From positions 1 to 64,000 of the forward strand of contig NZ_JBNPMC010000015.1 in the NCBI RefSeq assembly GCF_050313795.1: a stretch of DNA of 64,000 nt, written 5' to 3'. Numbering within the stretch: position 1 is the stretch's first letter; every line of letters begins with the position of its first letter. The stretch is from CAMBRQ01 sp945870325 (lineage in GTDB: Bacteria > Bacillota > Clostridia > Lachnospirales > Lachnospiraceae). The position numbers were made by a program, and so were the translations under genes. The notes under the pieces are model-generated. The model had not been told where the DNA came from. It saw only the letters and a program-made list of their open reading frames with translations, and searched no databases. Shown one piece after another: positions 1 to 8,825 of the stretch.

Positions 1-131
1 TACGGGGATTCTCACGCTTACACCTTGTTAACGAAACGCCCCGTTCTCAGAGCCAGCCATCTTCTTCTGCTTCACCGTACACTTTCGAAAATCTACTTTT
101 CTCCACTAAATTCCCATACAAACAAACGCTG

Positions 132-929
132 TCACATCAACATCCCAGCAAATGACTCTCCTTTAATCTTCACGATTCTGTTAGGATCCGTTTCCTTAAT
201 CACTTCTGCCAATCTTCGCATCTCTTTCATCCCTGGCGTCTGTGTCTTCGGCAATTCATACTGCACATCCATTTTCCGATACGTATCTGTCCCTAATTTA
301 TGATACGGCAGAAGTTCGATATCCTTTACTTTTGTAAGAGGCTTTAAGAACTCCGCCGTTTTCCTGCCATTTTCCTCACTTAGATTTACGCCCGGAACAG
401 TAGGAATACGAATATGAATATATCCCTGATATTCTTCTTGGAGTCTTAACAAGTTGCTCTTGATCAATTCATTTGACACTCCGGTATAATACTGATGCTT
501 CTCATCATCATATACTTTAAAATCAACATACATCGTCGAGAGAAACGGAAGCAGTAGACGAATCTTCGTCTCATAGTCTCCATACAGACTTGTCTCAATC
601 GCTGTCTGCATCCCTTCCAGCATACATTCTTTCAATATTTCTGCCGCAAATTCGCTCTGCATCAGTACTTCACCGCCGCTTATGGTCACCCCTCCTCCAG
701 AATGGAAGAAAAAGATAGAATCTTTACAAACCTCTTTTACCACCTCTGATACGGTCATATCTTTTCCATATCCGGTTGCGCAATGGGAATAACGATACTG
801 AGATTCTGGCGTAGAACACCATTTACATTTCAAAGGGCATCCTTTTAAAAATACAACTGCCCTTAACCCCTCTCCATCATGAATCGAAGTTTTCTCTATT
901 CTCAAAACCTTTCCTGTCAGTTCGCTCAT
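132..929 (-). CDS. Glycyl radical enzyme activase (radical SAM)
   Basis: This is a radical SAM enzyme that would generate the glycyl radical on the enzyme encoded just upstream. The cluster-binding CxxxCxxC is visible as CPLKCKWC (Cys31, 35, 38), followed by a GGE-type SAM motif (TISGGE). Only a short linker of about 17 residues follows the CxxxCxxC. The ferredoxin-like insert with two extra 4Fe-4S clusters, found in most activases other than that of pyruvate formate-lyase, is therefore missing, and the protein is PflA-like in size (265 aa). An in-frame ATG at 935 sits only one base from GGAGGG; the ATG at 929 has 8 nt spacing and is preferred. The 20-nt gap to the upstream gene implies co-transcription. 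Confidence 0.88.
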   Translation of the reverse strand: MSELTGKVLRIEKTSIHDGEGLRAVVFLKGCPLKCKWCSTPESQYRYSHCATGYGKDMTVSEVVKEVCKDSIFFFHSGGGVTISGGEVLMQSEFAAEILKECMLEGMQTAIETSLYGDYETKIRLLLPFLSTMYVDFKVYDDEKHQYYTGVSNELIKSNLLRLQEEYQGYIHIRIPTVPGVNLSEENGRKTAEFLKPLTKVKDIELLPYHKLGTDTYRKMDVQYELPKTQTPGMKEMRRLAEVIKETDPNRIVKIKGESFAGMLM

Positions 930-949
930 TCCCATTCCCTCCAGTTATA

Positions 950-3340
950 TTAGCCACAGCTGCATCCATATAAGGATTTCTGCTCTGTTCTTCCAATGAT
1001 TTCGTCCTGAACATCTTTTCCAAGTTCAGTAAAGTATGCTGTATATCCAGCCACCCGCACCAGTAGTCCACGATAATCCTTCGGATTCTTCTGAGCTGCA
1101 ATCAGAGTCTCTCTATTGATTACATTAAACTGTACATGGAATACACCCAGTGAACACATACTCTTTAACAGTGCCATCATCTGCTGGATTCCATTCTCGC
1201 TGTTCAGCATCTCAGGTTCAACCTTCATATTCAAGAGTGTTCCCTGTACGAATCGATCGTGCGGAATCTTGGATACAGATTTTAATACCGCTCCCGGTCC
1301 TTGCGTATCCGTTCCGCCATTTGGCGATACACCATCTGCCAATGGTTTCCATGCATTTCTTCCATATGGGAGCGCTCCAACTTCAAGACCAAACGGTGTA
1401 TTTCCGGAAACAGGAAGAATACCAGGTGTCATCGTTCCGAACTTACTCTTATAACTCTCTATCTCATCAGCAATGAATGTATACATTTCTCCGATCATCT
1501 CATCAACTGAATCATCATCATTTCCGTATTTCGGTGCATCCCTACACAACTGCTGAATAAATTCATAACCCTCAAAATCCGAATTCAATGCATCTACAAG
1601 CTGCTGCATTGTTATCTTCTTTTCGTCATAAACAAGATTCTTTACTGCTGCCATACTGTTGATCAGATCGGCAACGCCAATCAATATAATTCCATTACCT
1701 GTATTATATTTTGCACCACCCCATGCATAATCACTACAATTCTCAATACAATCACGGAATGACAGAGACAAAGCCGGCACAACACGATCCATGCACACAT
1801 TGTCAATTACATGGCTTCCTTTTACCACTGCACGTACTGCGTAGCAAAGCTGCTTTTTTACTGCTTCTTTGAATTCTTCATAAGTCTTAAAACTTGTCGG
1901 ATCGCCAGTCTCAACAGAAACTTTTCTTCCGCTCTTTCGATGAACGCCATTCGTCATTACGAATTCAATCATGCCACCAAGATTGATATCTGCAAGAGCT
2001 GTGTACTGGCGAAGTCTTCCTTCTAAGTTTGTCTCAACACATCCGCAAGGATTCCAATCCAGTGCATCGCGAAGTGGAATTCCTTTGTTCATCACCATAC
2101 GGATACCAATATCATCATTGTGGAATGCCGGGAAGCCTGTGCCAAGACGAATCAGTTCCACAACTTTGCGCAGGAACTTATTGGGATTCTTTGCCAAGGA
2201 ATACCTTACAGACAGAGACGGCTGATATAACTGCACATCCATCGTTGCCTGAAGGATCAGGTATGACAAATCGTTAACCGCATCCATTCCTGCAGTTGTT
2301 ACTCCTCCAACGCAGACATTCTGGAACATCGGATAACCTGCAGCAAATTCTGCGGTAACAGCATCCTGGAACAGACACGGCTCCGAGAATTTGATCCACA
2401 GGCAGTCCAGAAGTTCCTGTGCCTCTTCTTCTGTCAAGATGCCTTTCTCGATGTCTGCCTTGTAATACGGATATAAATACTGATCCATACGGCCAGGATT
2501 GTAACTTGCAGCATTCTGCTCCATAAAGATACAAATCTGATAGATATACAGAGACTGTAATACTTCACGGAAAGAACGCGCCGGATATCTTGGAACACGG
2601 TGGCATGCCTCTGCAATATCCAAAAGTTCCTGTCTTCTCACCTCATCCTGTTCTTCCGCTGCAAGACGCTCTGCTTCCACCGCATATCTCTCTGCCAGTT
2701 CACAGATTCCTTCTGCGCTTATCAAAAGCGCATTCAGATAATCCTCTTTTTCAATATCACCTGGAACTGTTGCGTCAAGTGTTGCTTTTTTCTTACGGAT
2801 TGTCTCACAGATGCTCTCGATCCCTTCCTCAATTATCTGGCGATAACCGGCAGTCGTCTCTCCCCAACCACGTACAGCCTTTCTGTTGATATACACCTGC
2901 CCAGTGTCTCGAAGATCACGGCAGTCATCCGGAATCTGTTTTAACCATGCTTCGTAAGTAGATCTTCCCTGCCAGAACGGCTTTATCTCCTTAAGAAACA
3001 TCTGTCTGTCTTCTTCACGAAGTTTAAATGGATCATATTTACGGTCATTAATTGTATCAATCTCATCATCCAGGATGCTCCAGCATGTATCAACACAAAG
3101 AATACCTCCTCGCATTTTACTTCCGGAACATCCTACAATCAATTCCTTATCCCATATCTTGACTGTCTTTTCACGGCACTGCTTGCGGAATGCTTTTGCT
3201 TTCTGAATGCAAAGCGGTTCGCCAGTTGTCTCTCTAAAACTCTCTGTCATGATGCGTGCATTTTCCAGATCCATCTCCGGAATCGTATGTACCACACGGT
3301 CTTTCATAAACTGAATTCGATCCATAAAATTAGCGCCCAT
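950..3340 (-). CDS. Glycyl radical enzyme, substrate unknown
   Basis: This is a member of the pyruvate formate-lyase/diol dehydratase superfamily (796 aa). The catalytic thiyl site is GCVE (Cys434, Glu436). The glycyl radical loop near the C terminus is RVAGYTAYF (Gly765). The family landmarks ELIVG and GRMDQYLYP are present. The Cys-x-Glu motif and the Cys-to-Gly spacing suit the dehydratase/lyase branch (CutC, HypD, propanediol dehydratase) rather than PFL itself, which uses Cys-Cys. The flanks WNPCGCVETNLEGR differ from the dehydratases I can recall, and no histidine is seen in the region usually reading GHxxPDY (here GWGETTAGY), so I give no substrate. No small subunit gene lies nearby, which argues against 4-hydroxyphenylacetate decarboxylase. 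The start at 3340 follows AGGAGG with 7 nt spacing; an earlier in-frame ATG at 3367 lacks this. Confidence 0.88.
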   Translation of the reverse strand: MGANFMDRIQFMKDRVVHTIPEMDLENARIMTESFRETTGEPLCIQKAKAFRKQCREKTVKIWDKELIVGCSGSKMRGGILCVDTCWSILDDEIDTINDRKYDPFKLREEDRQMFLKEIKPFWQGRSTYEAWLKQIPDDCRDLRDTGQVYINRKAVRGWGETTAGYRQIIEEGIESICETIRKKKATLDATVPGDIEKEDYLNALLISAEGICELAERYAVEAERLAAEEQDEVRRQELLDIAEACHRVPRYPARSFREVLQSLYIYQICIFMEQNAASYNPGRMDQYLYPYYKADIEKGILTEEEAQELLDCLWIKFSEPCLFQDAVTAEFAAGYPMFQNVCVGGVTTAGMDAVNDLSYLILQATMDVQLYQPSLSVRYSLAKNPNKFLRKVVELIRLGTGFPAFHNDDIGIRMVMNKGIPLRDALDWNPCGCVETNLEGRLRQYTALADINLGGMIEFVMTNGVHRKSGRKVSVETGDPTSFKTYEEFKEAVKKQLCYAVRAVVKGSHVIDNVCMDRVVPALSLSFRDCIENCSDYAWGGAKYNTGNGIILIGVADLINSMAAVKNLVYDEKKITMQQLVDALNSDFEGYEFIQQLCRDAPKYGNDDDSVDEMIGEMYTFIADEIESYKSKFGTMTPGILPVSGNTPFGLEVGALPYGRNAWKPLADGVSPNGGTDTQGPGAVLKSVSKIPHDRFVQGTLLNMKVEPEMLNSENGIQQMMALLKSMCSLGVFHVQFNVINRETLIAAQKNPKDYRGLLVRVAGYTAYFTELGKDVQDEIIGRTEQKSLYGCSCG

Positions 3341-3440
3341 TATTAAACCTCCTACTATCAATTTCATTTCTTTATTGATATTAGTTTAACAATAAACGCT
3401 GTTCCCTGCTATAAAAGACTTAACCAAAACTATAATAATC

Positions 3441-4325
3441 TTAACATTTTTTATTGCGAAATTCATTGGGTGTCATTTTTGTCTTTTTCTTAAAATACTG
3501 GATAAAATGGCTGGTATCGTTGAATCCACACTGAAGAGCAATCTCCGTGACAGGCATTCCCGTGTAATTTAACATCTCCATCGCCCTCGAAATGCGGTAT
3601 TCAAGAAGATATTGGTTCGGACTCTCTCGAATCAATTCTTTGAAACATCGGCAGCACTCACCTTCACTAACGTTCACTTCTGCTGCAATATCTTTCAGAA
3701 GTATGTTATTCATATAATTTTCATGAATGTAGGACAGCATCTTCTGCATACGCTCCTGCTTACGGACATATCCTTTTGAAGGGTTTTTTAACTGATCCTG
3801 TGCATTATTAATCAAGATCATCCAGATTGTAACCAGTTTCTGTGATACTTTATATTCATACATAGGCTCTCTCTTAAGGAGAATCTCCTGTAACTCCCAA
3901 AGTTCATCTAAGATTTTTTTCTGCCACTCAATTTCTTTCCGAAAAACAATTGCCGGAAATCGATAATTATTGGTATATGGCATTACATAATCTCTCTCCA
4001 TACGGCTGCCCACAAAAAAACCAAGAAGTTTATCCGGAAAATTGATACTGATATATCTTCCATCCTCCGGCAGTTCACTAGTAATATGCAGCAGATTCCG
4101 ATTGATGAATATCGCCTGCCCCTCTTCCAATATATACATCTTGCCATCTACCTGCATAACAACAGAGCCATTCGTTACAAGCGTGAACTGTAATTCTTCA
4201 TGCCAGTGAAGATCCATATGTCCCCTGCCTTTCGGAACAATCTTATCCTTTGTAACAATATACATCCCCACAGGAAATGAAGTATCATCATAACGATTAA
4301 TTTCATGTAATGGTTTAGTTTTCAT
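3441..4325 (-). CDS. AraC-family transcriptional regulator with cupin domain
   Basis: The N-terminal half is an AraC-type cupin sensor (HWHEELQF, then GSVVMQVDGK and a GQAIFINRN strand). The C-terminal about 100 residues are the paired helix-turn-helix AraC DNA-binding domain (ILLKDIAAEVNVSEGECCRCF, then ITEIALQCGFNDTSHF-type second helix). The protein is 294 aa, normal for the family. It lies directly upstream of, and codirectional with, the glycyl radical enzyme, with about 100 nt between them. It is therefore the likely inducer-responsive activator of that enzyme and may sense its substrate. Its own upstream region carries repeated CATTGTT half-sites. The start at 4325 follows CAGGAG. Confidence 0.9.
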   Translation of the reverse strand: MKTKPLHEINRYDDTSFPVGMYIVTKDKIVPKGRGHMDLHWHEELQFTLVTNGSVVMQVDGKMYILEEGQAIFINRNLLHITSELPEDGRYISINFPDKLLGFFVGSRMERDYVMPYTNNYRFPAIVFRKEIEWQKKILDELWELQEILLKREPMYEYKVSQKLVTIWMILINNAQDQLKNPSKGYVRKQERMQKMLSYIHENYMNNILLKDIAAEVNVSEGECCRCFKELIRESPNQYLLEYRISRAMEMLNYTGMPVTEIALQCGFNDTSHFIQYFKKKTKMTPNEFRNKKC

Positions 4326-4376
4326 AAAACTCCTGTCTTTAAAAGAACATCAAAAGTATTGAGTTCGTTCCATACA

Positions 4377-4425
4377 CATTGTTCCCATTGTTAACACTCA
4401 AGCGCCCAATAATATATTAACAATG
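4377..4425. promoter_or_regulatory. Putative operator: three CATTGTT half-sites
   Basis: CATTGTT occurs at 4377-4383 and 4386-4392 as a direct repeat, and its complement AACAATG occurs at 4419-4425. Extended, CATTGTTAA (4386-4394) and TTAACAATG (4417-4425) form a perfect 9-bp inverted repeat. The position, 50-100 bp upstream of the AraC-type gene, fits an autoregulatory operator. This is inference; no binding data exist here. Confidence 0.4.
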
Positions 4426-4455
4426 GATATCAAAAAAGAGTATAAGAAACTTAAG

Positions 4456-4490
4456 AAAAAAGCAGGAAACATACCGTTTCCTGCCTTTTT
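4456..4490 (-). terminator. Intrinsic terminator after tRNA-Leu
   Basis: The 9-bp perfect stem is GCAGGAAAC/GTTTCCTGC (4462-4470, 4476-4484) with a 5-nt loop. An A-run lies on the left (U-run in minus-strand RNA) and a T-run on the right, so it can work in both directions. It lies immediately 3' of the tRNA on the minus strand. Confidence 0.85.
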
Positions 4491-4495
4491 CTTAA

Positions 4496-4580
4496 TGCGG
4501 AAGATGGGACTTGAACCCACACAAGCGCAATGCTTACAAGATCCTTAGTCTTGCTCGTCTGCCAGTTCCGACACTTCCGC
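4496..4580 (-). tRNA. tRNA-Leu (anticodon AAG)
   Basis: The acceptor stem is GCGGAAG/CTTCCGC with discriminator A. The anticodon stem CAAGA/TCTTG encloses loop CTAAGGA, giving anticodon AAG, which reads CUU-type leucine codons. A long variable arm and the T-arm GGGTTCAAGTCCC are present. The 85-nt length fits a class II tRNA. The 3' CCA is not encoded, since the genome reads on as TTA. Confidence 0.93.
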
Positions 4581-4647
4581 ATGACGTCTTTATCAACCGT
4601 CCGAAAATTATAATACTACATAGACCTACAAATGTCAACATCTATTT

Positions 4648-5184
4648 TTATTTTTTTAAAATTACTTTTTTTATGTAACGGAAGGTCTTCTCTTCTCCTT
4701 CTTCTGCCAGCATCTTAAGCAAAAAATGCAGAAGCCTGGCTGTCTCAGGATGTATCATCTTCCCCAGTTTTCCCGCACCCTTCTCATAATATTCCAGCGG
4801 ATGCGTATCCTTATAATTACTTCCCTGGTAGGTCTTAGATGCTGCGACACGGTCCATGAACATCTCTATCACGTACTTCTTAGGCATCTTAAGCCCTATA
4901 ATGCCCTCTTTTGGATTCACGCTGTAATCAATCCAATATTCATAATGATGCTTGTTCCTGCCCTTATGATGCAGCCACGCCTTCGAATATCCCGTAGCCT
5001 CACGCTCTGCATTATTAGGGCTTCTGGTTCCTTGATAATACTTACAGCCCACCAGGAACTCTGTGGGTGTATATTTTGACAGATCATGCAAGAGCCCCTG
5101 CTTATAAAGCCCAACCTTAAAACATTCTTTCATAACCAGTAATTTGTGATGATTAATCGTCTTCAAATGCTCTAACGCTTTCAT
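4648..5184 (-). CDS. DUF5662 family protein
   Basis: This 178-aa protein has the recurrent features of the DUF5662 family: an N-terminal HLKTINHHKLLVMKECF segment, LLHDLSKYTPTEF with His-Asp resembling an HD-like metal site, and HHKGRNKHHYEYW rich in His. The function is unknown. The His/Asp pattern hints at a metal-dependent enzyme, but that is inference. There is no signal peptide or membrane span, so it is cytoplasmic. It is followed by a TraX-like gene transcribed in the same direction, which ends 30 nt upstream. Confidence 0.75.
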   Translation of the reverse strand: MKALEHLKTINHHKLLVMKECFKVGLYKQGLLHDLSKYTPTEFLVGCKYYQGTRSPNNAEREATGYSKAWLHHKGRNKHHYEYWIDYSVNPKEGIIGLKMPKKYVIEMFMDRVAASKTYQGSNYKDTHPLEYYEKGAGKLGKMIHPETARLLHFLLKMLAEEGEEKTFRYIKKVILKK

Positions 5185-5213
5185 AACCTTCTACTTCTCT
5201 TTCTCATAATTCT

Positions 5214-5876
5214 CTACATCAGACACCTGCTAATTCCATATAACACCAGCAGATGTGCCGGATAAAAAACGTAAAAGAAATACTTCATCCTTCTCCCGCG
5301 TTCTCCATTATACAATGCAATCGGAATCATAGCCAGCGCGCCATATCCCTGCACACTCCCATTCCAAAGCAGATTCCATACTGCTCCGCCTGCCATCTTG
5401 GGTAAAAAATACTGCCGGAATACATAGAAGACGCTAATCAGCAGAATCCCTTTGAAACTATAATCCGTCCGCAGCAGATTCGCAAGCCACATCACCAAAA
5501 GCACTTCTATCAACTTCTCCGGCCAGTCACCGCCCTTCTCCAGAACATACATCATAACAACGCCTAGCAGCAGTGTAAAAAAAACATTCTGATACTCGAA
5601 TTCCAGAATCCTGCCGTGAAATGCCAGATCATAAGGTATCTCAGATATCACGGCAAAGATTCCAAGTCTCAGCATATACTGATAGATATCATGCGTATGA
5701 ACAAAGCCTTCTACCAACAAAAAACAGAATATAGGAAAAGACAGCCTTCCAAGATAACGCCATATCATTTCTCCAGGGTAGATGATCGCGCCAGTATGGT
5801 CTATCACCATTGTAATAATCGCGATCCATTTTAACTGATACGATGTAAGACCCGCCCTCCGTAATACCTGTTCCAT
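5214..5876 (-). CDS. TraX-like integral membrane protein
   Basis: This is a polytopic membrane protein of the TraX family, named after the F-plasmid pilin N-acetyltransferase. The opening LTSYQLKWIAIITMVIDHTGAI and the WRYLGRLSFPIFCFLLVEGF block are diagnostic. About 7-8 hydrophobic spans are visible. There are no conjugation genes nearby. Chromosomal TraX homologues are common in Clostridia and probably act as membrane acyltransferases on other substrates. A TTG at 5894 is in frame, but the ATG at 5876, preceded by GGTAGGAAG and 4 nt after the upstream stop, is the likely start (220 aa). Confidence 0.78.
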   Translation of the reverse strand: MEQVLRRAGLTSYQLKWIAIITMVIDHTGAIIYPGEMIWRYLGRLSFPIFCFLLVEGFVHTHDIYQYMLRLGIFAVISEIPYDLAFHGRILEFEYQNVFFTLLLGVVMMYVLEKGGDWPEKLIEVLLVMWLANLLRTDYSFKGILLISVFYVFRQYFLPKMAGGAVWNLLWNGSVQGYGALAMIPIALYNGERGRRMKYFFYVFYPAHLLVLYGISRCLM

Positions 5877-5880
5877 CTTC

Positions 5881-7572
5881 CTACCTGCCCACAATCACCA
5901 TAATCGTTCTTGCCTTTACTTCTACGAGTCTCTGACTCTCAAGAAGTTCTTCTTCTTTCAGAACTCCTTCCTCCGTAGATGCAATCTTATACCACTTCTT
6001 TTTCTTAGACAATGCCGGCAAAGCGAATGTATGATCTACCCAATGCATATTGTAAGCCACAAAACAGTCTTCACCATCTACAGCCATCCCGCTGTAATAA
6101 ACTCCCAACTGCCTGCTTGCAATCTCAGAAGGCACCCGCCATGCACTCTCACCATGATAAGATACATCCGGCACACCGCATTTCATCTGATTCATTCCCT
6201 GCATCTCTTCTTCTGGCCAGAAGACAGGATAGTTCTTCCTTATAGCGATCAGAGACTTCACAAACTCCCACTGTTCTTTTCTTCTGTCCAGTCTCCTCCA
6301 GTCAACCCATCCGGTAGGATTATCCTGGCAATAGACGTTATTATTGCCATCTTGCGTATTCGCGAATTCATCGCCTGCCAGAAGACACGGAGTCCCTTGT
6401 GCCAGAAGAAGCAAAAGGTAAGCATTGCGCATCTGCTGATTACGCAGTGCAACTACAGCCTTCTTTCTGGATGGACCTTCCGCCCCGCAATTCCAACTGA
6501 AATTATAATCAGGACCATCCTGATTGTTCTCGCCATTCGTCTCATTATGTTTCCCGTCATAGGACACCAGATCACAGAGCGTGAATCCATTTTGATTCGT
6601 GATATAATTAAATATTCCTTCCCTCCTGGAATTATGACGAAGCCAGTATATCACTTCGCCGATCATTCCTTCATCTCCCTTCAGGAAACGGCGCATAACC
6701 GTCTGGAATCCAGTCTGATGAACCATAAGTTTCGTCTTCTTCAGGATAGGATCTGCATAGATTCCATCCATCGGGGCAATCAGAGGATTCAGGATGAATC
6801 CATCGATATGATACTCCATCCGATAATACCTTAAACATTCCTCGATCATCTGTTTCGGAGTTTCTCCGGTAAACGGCATCTCAAGCACAACTTCTATCCC
6901 TGCCTGATGGCAGGATTTTACCATATCCTTTAGTTCTCTTACCGCATCTTTTGACTTCGCATAAGATGCTTTCGGCGCAAAAAAGTATCCTTCTCCATAT
7001 CCCCAGTAATTCCGATACCTTAAGTTCTCTTCAAAATCATAAACCGGCATGCAGTGAATCTGGTTAATCCCCAGATCCTGAAGATACGTAAGTTTCTCTA
7101 TCACTCCGCGAAACGTTCCTTTATTCCTTACTTTTGACGACGGATGTTTTGTAAAGCCACGGACATGCAGACTATACGCAATCACACTGTGATAAGGAAG
7201 TTCCAATGGCTTATCCCCTTCCCAGTCGTACTCCTTGTCATACAGAATTCCCCTTACTTCGGACTTTGATGCATCACGCTCTTCTCCCCAGATCTCCCGT
7301 CCTGTCAGCGCTTTCGCGTAAGGATCTATAACAATCTCATCGTCAATCTGATAGTTATACTCATAATCCGATGGCGTAATGTCTTCCAGTGTAAGATACC
7401 GCACCTCGCCAATCTCCTGTTTCATCTCATAAGTCATACACGGCTCATTCTCGCCTGCACGGTATAGTAATAACTGACATTCTTTTCTCTGTGGAACTGC
7501 AGTTGAAAAATTCACCACATTTCCTTCAATCGTAACTCCTAACGGTAAGGGCCGCCCCGCTCTTTCTCTCAT
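5881..7572 (-). CDS. GlgX/isoamylase-like protein with lost active site
   Basis: The sequence follows the GH13 glycogen-debranching family from an N-terminal CBM48-like beta domain (residues 1-90) through the barrel, including VRGFTKHPSSKV, NYWGYG, DLVSYDGKHNETNGENN and GDEFANTQDGNNN. The catalytic sites are altered. Region I, normally DVVFNH, reads EVVLEMPF. The nucleophile region GFRFD reads GFILN. The acid/base AEAWD/AEPW region reads MVHQTG. The third carboxylate in AHDGFTL reads NQNGFTL. All three catalytic acids are thus replaced. At 563 aa it is shorter than active GlgX (about 650-720 aa). The frame is intact, so this looks like a maintained pseudoenzyme, perhaps a glucan-binding or regulatory protein. 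A good AGGAAGG site precedes the ATG at 7572. Confidence 0.82.
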   Translation of the reverse strand: MRERAGRPLPLGVTIEGNVVNFSTAVPQRKECQLLLYRAGENEPCMTYEMKQEIGEVRYLTLEDITPSDYEYNYQIDDEIVIDPYAKALTGREIWGEERDASKSEVRGILYDKEYDWEGDKPLELPYHSVIAYSLHVRGFTKHPSSKVRNKGTFRGVIEKLTYLQDLGINQIHCMPVYDFEENLRYRNYWGYGEGYFFAPKASYAKSKDAVRELKDMVKSCHQAGIEVVLEMPFTGETPKQMIEECLRYYRMEYHIDGFILNPLIAPMDGIYADPILKKTKLMVHQTGFQTVMRRFLKGDEGMIGEVIYWLRHNSRREGIFNYITNQNGFTLCDLVSYDGKHNETNGENNQDGPDYNFSWNCGAEGPSRKKAVVALRNQQMRNAYLLLLLAQGTPCLLAGDEFANTQDGNNNVYCQDNPTGWVDWRRLDRRKEQWEFVKSLIAIRKNYPVFWPEEEMQGMNQMKCGVPDVSYHGESAWRVPSEIASRQLGVYYSGMAVDGEDCFVAYNMHWVDHTFALPALSKKKKWYKIASTEEGVLKEEELLESQRLVEVKARTIMVIVGR

Positions 7573-7643
7573 GCCTTATCCTTCCTGTTGTCTGTATATT
7601 GTACACGTTACACCCTACATCCAACTATTCTGTTGTTCATATC

Positions 7644-8654
7644 TTATTGCCATCCGTCTACGCCATACATATCAACGTTGTCTTTATTAATCATGAATAC
7701 TTCTTCATAAGTTTCTTTTTCGTAGTCCTTGCCATCTAACATATCCACCGCAACCTGCACCGCTGTCTTGCCTATATTAATCGGAGACTGCGCCGCCGTC
7801 CCGGCAATCTGGCACTCTGGCTTTCTTAACTCCTTCTTAATGTCCGGCGAACCATCCACCCCATAGATAATCACCTTGTCAAGTCCTTCCAGATTCACTG
7901 CCGTCTTAGCCGCAACCGCCAACTGGTCATTCCCGCACATAATCGCCATGACATCCGGGTACTTCTCTACAATTCCTTTGGCCGCCTCCAGCGCCTTCTC
8001 AAACTCTCCATTGGTATCCTCTCTTGCAACAACTTCAAACCCTTTTTCCGCCTTGGCAATCGCCTCTTCAAACCCTGTGATTCGCTCGTTGATAGAATTC
8101 TGCGTCGGACATTCAAGGATTGCCACCTTGCCACCTTCCGGGCATCTCTCTATTAAGTCTTCCCCACAGATGTATCCCGCATTCTCATTATCGGAACCAA
8201 TATAGGCATCTACATAGTCCATCTCTTTTACCTGGGAATCGACATTGATAATCTTCACCTCTGCCTCCTTAAGTGCCTCCAGAGACGGAGTGATCGCCTC
8301 CCAGTCTACCGGGCATAAGAATATGGCATCTATTCCTTCCTCAATCAATTCCTGAATCTGCGTCGCCTGCAGTTCAGGATCAGAGGCCGGATCCTTAGTG
8401 ATCAGCCTGTATTCATCCTTATCCAGCGCTTCCTTTATCGCTGCCTCTAATGTGATAAAATAAGGATTCTCCATATCCATTCCGCTGAATCCAAATACAT
8501 ATGTATCATCATCTTCTTCTGCGTCTTCGCCATCTTCTGATTCTTCTTTTACTGCATTATCCTCTGGTGTCCCTACATTCTTCTTGCAAGCAGACAATGC
8601 GAAAATACAGACAAACAGTAATGCTAATACCCTTAGCATTCTCTTTCTCATCAT
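7644..8654 (-). CDS. Sugar-type ABC substrate-binding lipoprotein (orphan)
   Basis: This is a periplasmic-binding-protein-type 1 fold (RbsB/MglB-like) of about 336 aa. It has a lipoprotein signal peptide ending in the lipobox LSAC (Cys22), a short acidic linker, then FGFSGMDMENPYF, DAIFLCPVDWEA, GSDNENAGYICGE and IYGVDGSPDIKKE, all typical of ribose/galactose/inositol binders. It would sit on the outer face of the membrane. No permease or ATPase gene is adjacent, so it either serves a transporter encoded elsewhere or acts as a sensor. The start at 8654 has AGGAGG at 9 nt; the in-frame upstream start at 8690 would spoil the signal peptide. Confidence 0.88.
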   Translation of the reverse strand: MMRKRMLRVLALLFVCIFALSACKKNVGTPEDNAVKEESEDGEDAEEDDDTYVFGFSGMDMENPYFITLEAAIKEALDKDEYRLITKDPASDPELQATQIQELIEEGIDAIFLCPVDWEAITPSLEALKEAEVKIINVDSQVKEMDYVDAYIGSDNENAGYICGEDLIERCPEGGKVAILECPTQNSINERITGFEEAIAKAEKGFEVVAREDTNGEFEKALEAAKGIVEKYPDVMAIMCGNDQLAVAAKTAVNLEGLDKVIIYGVDGSPDIKKELRKPECQIAGTAAQSPINIGKTAVQVAVDMLDGKDYEKETYEEVFMINKDNVDMYGVDGWQ

Positions 8655-8781
8655 AATAGCCTTCCTCCTTATGCGCATATTTGCATACACATCTTTATTT
8701 TACAACATTTTTACGCATTTGGCTACTCTTTTCATTTTCCTGCCCATTCTATCAAAACATTCTTGCATTTTCCGGGGTCCT

Positions 8782-8809
8782 TTGGTACAGTTATTATATC
8801 TTGTATAAT
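8782..8809 (+). promoter_or_regulatory. Promoter for the DUF1292 gene
   Basis: A -35-like TTGGTA (8782-8787) and a perfect -10 TATAAT (8804-8809) are separated by 16 bp, immediately upstream of AAGGAG (8811-8816). Confidence 0.55.
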
Positions 8810-8825
8810 AAAGGAGATCAGTAAT

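Noticed and set aside
1..131. Possible gene end or regulatory element at the left edge
   Set aside because: No frame or convincing motif was found; the short complementary GGGG/CCCC blocks are too far apart to rely on.
877..1101. Small open frame overlapping the glycyl radical enzyme end
   Set aside because: It is a shifted frame inside two well-supported genes and might have been mistaken for a small decarboxylase subunit; it has no Cys ligands pattern or ribosome binding site for that.
6031..6834. Open frame of 267 codons on the plus strand
   Set aside because: It is antisense to the GlgX-like gene, with no ribosome binding site and no recognisable domain.
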